From CBDUQI01 sp965369325 (lineage in GTDB: Bacteria; Pseudomonadota; Gammaproteobacteria; Steroidobacterales; JBCBZW01), in contig CBDUQI010000032.1 of NCBI GenBank assembly GCA_965369325.1, forward strand, positions 1 through 37,639: DNA of 37,639 nt, in the 5' to 3' direction. Positions 1 through 6,666 of the stretch are shown in pieces (positions within the stretch are counted from its first letter, which is position 1; each line of letters begins with the position of its first letter). The position numbers and the translations under genes are program-made. The notes under the pieces were generated by a model. It saw only the letters and a list, made by a program, of their open reading frames with translations. It ran no database searches and was not told where the DNA came from.

Positions 1-96
1 ACCGGTGCTGATGGGGCAACAGGCCCCGCAGGCCCAACCGGTGCTGATGGGGCAACAGGTCCCGCAGGCCCGACCGGTGCTGACGGCGCGGCCGGT
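1..96 (+). repeat. 36-bp tandem repeat coding for collagen triplets
   Basis: Bases 1-36 and 37-72 are two copies of a 36-bp unit that differ at only two positions, both third-codon (GGC/GGT and CCA/CCG). A third, degenerate copy begins at 73 (ACCGGTGCTGAC). Each unit codes for TGADGATGPAGP, four Gly-X-Y triplets. The array starts at the window edge, so more copies probably lie upstream. Near-identical DNA units are prone to slippage and recombination, so copy number may vary among strains. Confidence 0.8.
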
Positions 97-516
97 CCGA
101 CCGGCGAGCAGGGGCCGCCAGGGCCTCAGGGCGACACCGGACCACCCGGACCCCCGGGGCAGCCAGGTGAGCAGGGCGCACAAGGTGAACAGGGGCCACC
201 GGGAGTTCAGGGCGAACAGGGCCCCCCAGGGCTTCAGGGTGAGCAGGGGCCGCCGGGTATCGTCAACTTCTATACGCGCACGGTAACCTCAGCACTGGTG
301 TTCGAATCGCAGTTGGGTACAGTTGAGGCTACGTGCGATACGGGCGATATCGCCACTGGCGGTGGCTTCCGGTTTGAGAATTCAACCGCACGCTGGTTGG
401 TGTCCAGGTCGGATATGCCTGACGGCACCAACAATACTTGGCGCGTGGAAGCCTCACACACTGAGGACGGTCCGCAGCAGATTACCGCAGTAGTGGTCTG
501 CGCCGAACTGCAGTAA
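1..516 (+). CDS. Collagen-like Gly-X-Y repeat surface protein, C-terminal part (5' end outside window)
   Basis: The frame is open from base 1 to a TAA at 514-516, so the N-terminus lies outside the window. Residues 1 to about 86 are an uninterrupted run of Gly-X-Y triplets (GADGATGPAGPT repeats, then GEQGPPG/GPPGLQ types), as in bacterial collagen-like proteins that form triple-helical stalks. The remaining ~85 residues form a compact C-terminal domain starting IVNFYTRTV, with TCDTGDIATGGGF and a VVCAELQ tail. These two cysteines and the ATGGGF motif recur at the end of many bacterial collagen-like proteins and may form a disulfide. The signal peptide and any anchor cannot be seen. The domain type is clear; the biological role (adhesion, filament or spore-like coat) is inference. 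A strong terminator follows, so this is the last gene of its transcript. Confidence 0.85.
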   Translation, partial: TGADGATGPAGPTGADGATGPAGPTGADGAAGPTGEQGPPGPQGDTGPPGPPGQPGEQGAQGEQGPPGVQGEQGPPGLQGEQGPPGIVNFYTRTVTSALVFESQLGTVEATCDTGDIATGGGFRFENSTARWLVSRSDMPDGTNNTWRVEASHTEDGPQQITAVVVCAELQ

Positions 517-570
517 GCAAACGCTGAGGCGGGTATCAAAGCCTGCCTCAGTCACCTATCACGACTGATC

Positions 571-597
571 GGGCGCCTTCATGGCGCCCTTTTTTTT
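571..597 (+). terminator. Rho-independent terminator of the collagen-like gene
   Basis: A perfect 7-bp GC stem (GGGCGCC at 571-577, GGCGCCC at 583-589) encloses the loop TTCAT and is followed directly by eight T residues (590-597). It lies 55 bases after the TAA. A second imperfect hairpin (524-551, CTGAGGCGGG with CCTGCCTCAG) precedes it. The TGA of the convergent AraC gene (579-581) lies within the loop and stem. Confidence 0.85.
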
Positions 598-1637
598 CCG
601 CCATTATGCGATTGCCGCCAGGCCCGCGGTGACATGCCGTACCACTTTTGAAAAGCCCGCGACAGCGCACTGGTATCGGAGTAGCACAGCGCGTGCGCCA
701 GCGCCGTGACCGAGATGTCTGATTCCGCCAGCGCGCGTGCTGCACGGTCTTTGCGTACCTGCTCCAACACCTGCTTGAAGGTGGTGCCCTGCACGGCAAG
801 CATCCGGTGCAGCGTGCGCCTGTGCACGCCGAGGAATGCTGCAACTTTCTCTGCCGAGCACCCGCCGGTGGCCAACGCACGCGTGATCAGCTCGCGTATC
901 TGTGCGACCGGGTCGTCACTGTGTTTAGCGTCCAGCAGTGTCAGGTAGGTGTTGAGCACACGCCCAAGCGCCGGATCGGCACGATCAATCGGCTGGCGCA
1001 ACATATCCGCCGAAAACAGAAAGCTGTCCTGCTCCTGGTCGAACTGAACGGGAGCTCCGAACCACCGGCGATATCGTTTTATCTGCGAAGGGCGGGCGTG
1101 TGCAAAACCGACTTCAAGCGGCGACCAATGGGCCCCGCACAACCGGCGCATAATCTGCAGGCCTGCGCTGAGACACAGCTCCGCGGTACACCGCACGCTT
1201 GGCAGTGCGCGCGTGTCGTGCACCACAAAGTACATGCGCACATGGCGCTCCCCGTGCATTTGCAGCTCCAGCGCTGAACCGCGCACCAAAAGATAAAAGT
1301 GCGCCTGCAACTCAGCCAACGCGGCGCCCACGGTGGGCGATTGCTGCATCACAAACCCGATCAGCCCGAGCATGGAGAGGCTCAACCGCTGACCCAGCAA
1401 TAATGCAAAATGCGGGCAATCGAGCGCCTCGGCGGTACGCTCAAGCAGCAATTCCACTTTGGCGTGGGACAGGTAACGGTCCTCATCCGGCGTTCGCAGA
1501 TCGCGCGCGGCCAGCCCCGCCTCCCGCCACAGGGCGGGCGCATCCCCACCCATCTCGGCCACCAGCGCAGCATAGCCGGCCAGCGTGCTCGCGCGGACAA
1601 GATGTATAGGCGCAATGGGTGATCCTGAGAGGTGCAT
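579..1637 (-). CDS. AraC-family transcriptional regulator, divergent from alkB
   Basis: About 352 residues. The N-terminal ~200 residues (from LVRASTLAGYAALVAEMGGD) resemble the AraC arabinose-binding-like sensor domain of larger AraC regulators. The C-terminus carries the two helix-turn-helix motifs: EKVAAFLGVHRRTLHRML and SVTALAHALCYSDTSALSRA, ending in FQKWYGMSPRAWRQ. I place the start at ATG 1637 (MHLSGSPIAPIHL) because the domain begins just after it; the frame stays open to 1751, but that would overlap the alkB start. No clear Shine-Dalgarno precedes 1637. It is transcribed away from alkB across about 100 bases, the usual layout for a regulator of alkane hydroxylase, so control of alkB in response to alkanes or their oxidation products is a reasonable inference. 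Domain family is certain; target and ligand are inferred. Confidence 0.9.
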   Translation of the reverse strand: MHLSGSPIAPIHLVRASTLAGYAALVAEMGGDAPALWREAGLAARDLRTPDEDRYLSHAKVELLLERTAEALDCPHFALLLGQRLSLSMLGLIGFVMQQSPTVGAALAELQAHFYLLVRGSALELQMHGERHVRMYFVVHDTRALPSVRCTAELCLSAGLQIMRRLCGAHWSPLEVGFAHARPSQIKRYRRWFGAPVQFDQEQDSFLFSADMLRQPIDRADPALGRVLNTYLTLLDAKHSDDPVAQIRELITRALATGGCSAEKVAAFLGVHRRTLHRMLAVQGTTFKQVLEQVRKDRAARALAESDISVTALAHALCYSDTSALSRAFQKWYGMSPRAWRQSHNGGKKRAP

Positions 1638-1643
1638 GTCACC

Positions 1644-1671
1644 AAATGTCTGATTACTGGCCCGAAATGTC
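1644..1671. promoter_or_regulatory. Candidate AraC-family binding site: two direct repeats 21 bp apart
   Basis: AAATGTC occurs at 1644-1650 and again at 1665-1671, the starts exactly 21 bp (two helical turns) apart, in the intergenic space between the araC-like gene and alkB. AraC-family regulators typically bind two directly repeated half-sites on one DNA face at about this spacing. The second copy is 64 bp upstream of the alkB ATG. The function is inferred from sequence and position only. Confidence 0.45.
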
Positions 1672-1735
1672 AAGTTGATAGCACCCAACGCGCGCATCCT
1701 AGACGCTGGATACCAAGCACACAGAAGGCTGCGCA

Positions 1736-2857
1736 ATGAGCACTGAAGCATTTACGGACACAACCTATGCCTGGCGCGATGGCAAACGACATTGGTGGCT
1801 AATGGGCGTACTAGTGAGCGTGCTGCCCTATATCGGCGCCGCCCTGGCACTGAGCACGGGCTGGGACGTCTTTTGGTTTACGCTGCCCATCTACTCGTAC
1901 ATTGCGATCCCGATACTAGACGTGCTGATGGGCGAAGACCCCAACAACGCACCGGAATCGGCCGTGGCAGCGCTGGAGGACGACCCGTATTATCGGCGCG
2001 TACTCCTTGCATACCTGCCGACGTACATCGGCATTTTCCTCGGCGGGGCATGGCTGTTTGTGAACGCCGATCTTTCGTGGATCGCCAACGTGGGGGTGAT
2101 CTTTACCGTGGGATTCGCCGGCGCGGGCGCGATCAATGTTGCTCACGAGATTGGCCACAAGCGCGGCGAGCAAGCAGCATGGTTGGCCAAGCTGGCATTG
2201 GCCACCACGGCCTACGGGCACTTTTACGTTGAACACAACCGAGGCCACCATCCGCGTGTTGCCACCCCGCAGGACCCGGCCAGCGCGCGGCTGGGCGAGA
2301 GCCTCTACCGCTTTGTACCGCGCTCCGTGTTCGGCGGCGTGCGCTCGGCATGGCGCTTGGAGTCCGAGCGGCTGGCCGAGGAGGGACGCAGCGTATGGGA
2401 CTGGCGAAATCATAATTTGCAGGCGTGGGCGCTGTCAGTCGTGCTGTTTGCGGGCCTCATCAGCGCACTCGGGTGGGCGGTGCTGCCGTTTCTACTGATC
2501 CAGGCGGCGATCAGTATCAGCGTGCTTGAAGTGGTGAACTATCTGGAGCACTACGGCTTGCTGCGCCAGAAAAAATCGGACGGTACTTACGAGCGTGCAC
2601 AACCGGAACACTCGTGGAACAGCAACCACTTGGTCTCTAACCTGAATCTGTACCATATCCAGCGCCATTCCGATCACCACGCCTATTGGAGCCGCGGCTA
2701 CCAGGCGCTGCGCCACCACCAGGGCGCGCCGCAATTGCCGGCGGGCTACACCGCGATGATGTTGCTTGCGGCAATCCCGCCACTGTGGCGCGCTGTGATG
2801 GACAAACGTGTTATGGCGCATTATGGCGGAGATAGATCACTGGCCAATACCCTGTAG
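1736..2857 (+). CDS. alkB: Alkane 1-monooxygenase (membrane di-iron alkane hydroxylase)
   Basis: 373 residues. This membrane enzyme hydroxylates the terminal carbon of n-alkanes with O2 and electrons from rubredoxin. All family histidine motifs are present: HEIGHK (His137/His141), EHNRGHH (166-172), NYLEHYG (268-274) and QRHSDHHA (309-316). Hydrophobic segments near residues 20-60, 85-135 and 225-265 fit the usual six membrane helices. An AAGG precedes the ATG. It is somewhat shorter than the ~400 residues common in the family, mostly at the N-terminus, and has no fused rubredoxin; no rubredoxin or rubredoxin reductase gene is visible here, so electron donors must be encoded elsewhere. The divergent AraC-type gene is the likely regulator. 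Family assignment is firm; substrate chain length cannot be read with certainty. Confidence 0.95.
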   Translation: MSTEAFTDTTYAWRDGKRHWWLMGVLVSVLPYIGAALALSTGWDVFWFTLPIYSYIAIPILDVLMGEDPNNAPESAVAALEDDPYYRRVLLAYLPTYIGIFLGGAWLFVNADLSWIANVGVIFTVGFAGAGAINVAHEIGHKRGEQAAWLAKLALATTAYGHFYVEHNRGHHPRVATPQDPASARLGESLYRFVPRSVFGGVRSAWRLESERLAEEGRSVWDWRNHNLQAWALSVVLFAGLISALGWAVLPFLLIQAAISISVLEVVNYLEHYGLLRQKKSDGTYERAQPEHSWNSNHLVSNLNLYHIQRHSDHHAYWSRGYQALRHHQGAPQLPAGYTAMMLLAAIPPLWRAVMDKRVMAHYGGDRSLANTL

Positions 2858-2883
2858 ATTACCGCCACTCGATCGCTCACCTG

Positions 2884-2911
2884 CACCGCCGTGCCCAACC
2901 GCGCGGCGGTG
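2884..2911 (+). terminator. Possible terminator hairpin after alkB
   Basis: CACCGCCG (2884-2891) pairs perfectly with CGGCGGTG (2904-2911) over a 12-base loop, 27 bases after the alkB stop. It is followed only by TTCCTCT rather than a full T tract, so termination strength is uncertain. A TACAAT hexamer at 2971-2976 could be the -10 of the next gene. Confidence 0.4.
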
Positions 2912-2999
2912 TTCCTCTGACATATCAACCCGTTAAGGACAATCGCGTACCGGTTTGGTCTACAATGTTCGGCCCTGTTACGGAAGGTCGGCCAAGGAC

Positions 3000-4058
3000 A
3001 TGCGCGCATTTACCTGCCAGTGCGGCAATCAACTGATGTACGAGCACACCGAATGCTCGCTGTGCGGCCGTGCGGTGGGTTTCATCCCCGAAACACTCAC
3101 GCTGGGCGCATTCGAGTCCGAAGGGCCGAGCCTGGTGCCGATCGCTAACACCGGCGCGAAGGACTACCAACGCTGCGCCAACGCCACCGAGCACGGCTGT
3201 AACTGGATGGTTCAGCGTAAGGACGGCGGCGACACGCAGTTCTGCCTGAGCTGTGGGCTGAACAAGGCCCAACACGATTATCAACAGTCCCCGATTGGGG
3301 CCAACGAATGGCTAAACGTCGAGCAGGCCAAACGCCGGCTGCTTTACAGCCTGCTTGCGCTGGGCCTGCCCGTAGACGGGCGTGAGACGCACCCTGCCTT
3401 TGGGCTAGGCTTTGAATTCCAGGACCCTGCGAACCCGACGGCGACGGCAATTTGCGGCGGCCACCGCGGCATCACCGACACCATCGTACTGTTCGAAAGC
3501 AACGATTCGCTCGCCGACTTTACGCCGCTGGATCTGCTACGCCACGAATCGGGCCACTATTACTGGAACGTGCTAGTAAACAACACGCCGTGGCTGGATG
3601 GTTTCCGCTCGACTTTTGGTGATGAGCGCATGGACTACGACAGCGCCATGACGCAGTACCTGCGCTACGGGCCCCCAGCAAACTGGCAGCGCGAGCACTT
3701 GAGCCCGTACGGGTCGGTACATCCAAGCGAGGACTGGGCCGAAACCTGGGCGCATTATCTGCAATTGGTAGATGCGCTGGAAACTGCGCATCACCTGGAG
3801 CTGTCGATCGCCGGTAGCGAGCTGGTTTCACCCGTGACTGCGGTGCGCGCAAAACAAAAGCAACTGCCGTTCCCCAAAAAGGGCGGGCGGTTTGAAGATT
3901 TGATGTCTGACTGGCAAGCGCTGCGCGAGGCGATGAACTCGTTGAACCGCAGTATGGGGCTGGCGGAGCCGTGGCCGCTAAGCATTCCGGTGGCGGTCAA
4001 CGAGAAGCTGGAGTACGTACACCGCAGTATCGTGCGAGCTTTCTCACTCAGTGGGTAG
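3000..4058 (+). CDS. Zinc-ribbon and zinc-metallopeptidase family protein (HExxH)
   Basis: 352 residues. The N-terminus is a zinc ribbon: CQCGNQL, then CSLCGRAVGF, followed by a second cysteine cluster (RCAN, GCNW, CLSCGLNK). The C-terminal domain contains HESGHYYW at residues 182-189, a gluzincin-like HExxH, and downstream EDWAETWAHYLQL, which probably supplies the third zinc ligand. This matches the conserved 'putative zinc-binding metallopeptidase' family (zinc-ribbon plus peptidase-like domain) of proteobacteria, whose substrate is unknown. I chose ATG 3000 (MRAFTCQCGN), because family members begin right before the zinc ribbon and a GGAAGG lies 12 bases upstream; the frame is open back to 2955. 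No signal peptide, so cytoplasmic. Its last 11 bases overlap the convergent flippase gene. Confidence 0.85.
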   Translation: MRAFTCQCGNQLMYEHTECSLCGRAVGFIPETLTLGAFESEGPSLVPIANTGAKDYQRCANATEHGCNWMVQRKDGGDTQFCLSCGLNKAQHDYQQSPIGANEWLNVEQAKRRLLYSLLALGLPVDGRETHPAFGLGFEFQDPANPTATAICGGHRGITDTIVLFESNDSLADFTPLDLLRHESGHYYWNVLVNNTPWLDGFRSTFGDERMDYDSAMTQYLRYGPPANWQREHLSPYGSVHPSEDWAETWAHYLQLVDALETAHHLELSIAGSELVSPVTAVRAKQKQLPFPKKGGRFEDLMSDWQALREAMNSLNRSMGLAEPWPLSIPVAVNEKLEYVHRSIVRAFSLSG

Positions 4059-5310
4059 GCGCACCGGCCACCGGCACGAACACCTTGCAATTGAGGCTGG
4101 CGGGCAGCAATAGGCAAGCGCCCACCGCCCGCATTACCCAGCCCATGCCCACGCCGTAGACAACTCCGGTAAGCCCCCATTGCGCGCCAAAGACCGCGCC
4201 AAGCACGCCCACTGCGACCGAGCCCCAGCTGAGCAGCGTCAAGGTGAGCAAATGGCGCTGCTCACCCACCGCAGTCACTGCGGCGCAACTGAACGCGCCA
4301 AGCACTCGAGCCAGGCCGGCAATGACGGCTGCCAATATCAGCTCACTGCCTAGCTGGTACTTATCGCCGACGAACAACCACACCAACCACGGCGTCGCAA
4401 TCCACAGCGCCACACATCCTACGGCAGTGACCACACACAGCAGCGCGGCCTCGCTGCGCAGCACCTGCCAGCGTTGTTCGATACTTCCGGCCGCACGGAT
4501 CTTTGGCACAGTGGCATAACCGGCTGCCAGTTGCAGCACGCGAAACGGCGCACCCATGGTGGCGACCAACACCGCGTAGGTCGCCAACTCCTGCATGCTC
4601 AGCAAGCTGGGGATCACCAGACGATCGGCCTGCACCAGCAGTAACTCGGCGCCGCCCACGCCCACCACTGTAAGGCCCTCGGCAAAGGATAGCGCTGAGC
4701 AGGGGGTGCCCGCACTTGCAAGCCCTCGCGCGAACCTACCGGTGTCTGTTTGCGCATCGCGCACGCTCAGCAACCCCGACCACCCGCTAAGACTGGCTAG
4801 CAGGTAGCCCGCAGTGACAATGCAGGCCGGATACAACGCACCCGCTTCAATGCCAATGCCTGCCAGCATCACCAGCGCCGCAAGAAAGATCGCCAGGTTC
4901 TGGCTTTGCGATAACCACAGCGCCCGCCCGTGACGATGCTGACATTGATACCAGGCGGCCGCGACGCGATTCACCGACCCCGCAAACCCTGCCACGAACA
5001 AGGCACATGCAACGGCCGGGCTCAACGAAAAATGGCGCGCGGCCAGCCAGCTGACCAGGAAACTGATTAGCAGCGATTGCAACCCCACCCGAGTGAACAT
5101 CGTGGCACCCGGGCGTTGCCGATACCTATTGACCAGAACATCCACACCCAGCGGTCCGAGTGGCGTAATCACCTGAGTCACTGCGAGCAGCAATGCGAAG
5201 GCACCAAACTCCGCCGGGCTCATCGCCCTGGCAAGCAACAGACTGCCGCCGGAAAAGCCAACCCCGGAGGCGACGAACACGCCGACGATCCGTAGGGTAT
5301 CTGATTGCAC
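4048..5310 (-). CDS. Oligosaccharide flippase / polysaccharide biosynthesis membrane protein (Wzx-like)
   Basis: About 420 residues, highly hydrophobic, with roughly 12-14 predicted membrane segments. The N-terminus (LRIVGVFVASGVGF, LLLARAMSPAEFGAFALLLAV) has the look of the MOP/Wzx exporter superfamily that flips lipid-linked oligosaccharides across the inner membrane. I chose GTG 5310 because GGAGA sits seven bases upstream; an ATG at 5379 would add 23 polar residues and has no visible ribosome site. No glycosyltransferase or polymerase gene accompanies it, which is unusual, as such flippases normally sit in polysaccharide clusters. Substrate unknown. It converges on the metallopeptidase gene with an 11-bp tail-to-tail overlap. 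Confidence 0.8.
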   Translation of the reverse strand: MQSDTLRIVGVFVASGVGFSGGSLLLARAMSPAEFGAFALLLAVTQVITPLGPLGVDVLVNRYRQRPGATMFTRVGLQSLLISFLVSWLAARHFSLSPAVACALFVAGFAGSVNRVAAAWYQCQHRHGRALWLSQSQNLAIFLAALVMLAGIGIEAGALYPACIVTAGYLLASLSGWSGLLSVRDAQTDTGRFARGLASAGTPCSALSFAEGLTVVGVGGAELLLVQADRLVIPSLLSMQELATYAVLVATMGAPFRVLQLAAGYATVPKIRAAGSIEQRWQVLRSEAALLCVVTAVGCVALWIATPWLVWLFVGDKYQLGSELILAAVIAGLARVLGAFSCAAVTAVGEQRHLLTLTLLSWGSVAVGVLGAVFGAQWGLTGVVYGVGMGWVMRAVGACLLLPASLNCKVFVPVAGAPTH

Positions 5311-5576
5311 AGGCAGGTCTCCGCGATGGGATAACTCGAATCGGGCGTGGTAGCCGTTGCCGGAACGTGAACCGCACACGCCGCAGGTAACACCAATGTC
5401 GCGGGAGTATTGTCATAACCCATCGACAACAATCCGCCACGCCTTGAATGTAGCGCTGGGGCATCGAGCCGCGCGTTGATCCACCCCGCAATCCTTAACC
5501 TGCGGATGGGGTATCGAGCGCCGGTATGAACGTGCTAGATTCGACGCGCTTTCAGTAGGCAGTGCAGGGGACGACA

Positions 5577-6656
5577 ATGCATGCGGTTGTGCTCACCGGC
5601 CTTGGTGGCTTGGACAAACTTGAATATCACGAGGACTGGCCAACGCCGACGCCCGGTCCGGGCGAAGCGCTGATCCGGGTACACGCGTGCGGGCTGAACA
5701 ACACCGACGTCAACACCCGCACCGCGTGGTATTCCAAGGGCGTGTCGGGAGGCACCACGGGCGCCGCACTGGAAGGGGCCGGCCATGAGGACAGCACCTG
5801 GGGCGGCGCGCCGATTTCGTTGCCACGCATCCAGGGCGCCGATGTTGTCGGCACCGTCGAAGCGTTGGGCGAAGGCGCCGACCCGGCGTTGATGGGCCGT
5901 CGCGTCATTATCGATACGTGGCTACGCGATTGGAACGATCCAGGCAATCTGGATAAGACGGGGTATTTCGGATCAGAGTGCGATGGTGGCTTTGCGCAAT
6001 ACACCAAAGTAGACCAGCGTCATGTGCACCCCGTGGTCTCACCCATGAGCGATGCTGAGCTTGCCACGTTTGCTACCTCGTCCATCACGGCTGAGAACAT
6101 GCTTAACCGCGCGAATGTATCAGAGGGTGATGTGGTACTGATCCCCGGTGCTTCTGGTGGTGTTGGCTCTGCGCTGATTCAACTGGCCAATCGTCGCGGA
6201 GCGCGCACCGTGGCGATGTGCAGTGAATCGAAAATGGATGCGGTGCGCGAGATAGGCCCACATGCCTTGCTGCCACGTTCACCGGACAACCTGATGGTTG
6301 CGCTGCAACGTGCGACCGGGCAGTCAAGCGTTGATGTGGTCGCCGATGTGGTCGGCGGGCCGTTATGGCCCCAGTTTATGGACGTGCTCGTGCGCGGTGG
6401 CCGTTACACCTGCGCGGGGGCCATCGCGGGGCCGATGGTGCAGATGGACCTTCGCACGTTCTACCTGCGCGATCTGACCTTTACCGGCGCCACCATTGTG
6501 CCAAGCGGTGTGTTTGCCGATCTGGTGGAGTATATCGAGCGCGCAGAGGTGCGGCCATTGCTGGCCGCCACCTACCCACTGGCCCGGCTGCGCGAAGCGC
6601 AGCAGGCCTTTATCGACAAAAAACACGTGGGCAACATCGTAGTGCTTGCCCCATAA
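5577..6656 (+). CDS. MDR-superfamily oxidoreductase (alcohol dehydrogenase / quinone oxidoreductase-like)
   Basis: 359 residues. Medium-chain dehydrogenase/reductase fold: N-terminal GroES-like domain (GPGEALIRVHACGLNNTDV) and a Rossmann domain with GASGGVGSALIQLA at about residues 193-206. The quinone-oxidoreductase-type features are present and the cysteine cluster of structural-zinc ADHs is absent, so it is probably a zinc-independent NAD(P)H-dependent reductase. ATG 5577 follows AGGGGA with five bases between; the ATG at 5562 lacks this. It stands alone and ends 10 bases before the convergent nuclease gene. The substrate cannot be deduced. Confidence 0.85.
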   Translation: MHAVVLTGLGGLDKLEYHEDWPTPTPGPGEALIRVHACGLNNTDVNTRTAWYSKGVSGGTTGAALEGAGHEDSTWGGAPISLPRIQGADVVGTVEALGEGADPALMGRRVIIDTWLRDWNDPGNLDKTGYFGSECDGGFAQYTKVDQRHVHPVVSPMSDAELATFATSSITAENMLNRANVSEGDVVLIPGASGGVGSALIQLANRRGARTVAMCSESKMDAVREIGPHALLPRSPDNLMVALQRATGQSSVDVVADVVGGPLWPQFMDVLVRGGRYTCAGAIAGPMVQMDLRTFYLRDLTFTGATIVPSGVFADLVEYIERAEVRPLLAATYPLARLREAQQAFIDKKHVGNIVVLAP

Positions 6657-6666
6657 CAAGCTCGCG

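Noticed and set aside
2955..2999. Upstream extension of the metallopeptidase ORF
   Set aside because: The 15 added residues have no ribosome site and precede the conserved MRAFTCQCGN start; they overlap the likely promoter.
5458..5519. Direct repeat GGGGCATCGAGC / GGGGTATCGAGC 50 bp apart upstream of the MDR gene
   Set aside because: Only two short copies with one mismatch; no link to a known regulator, could be chance.
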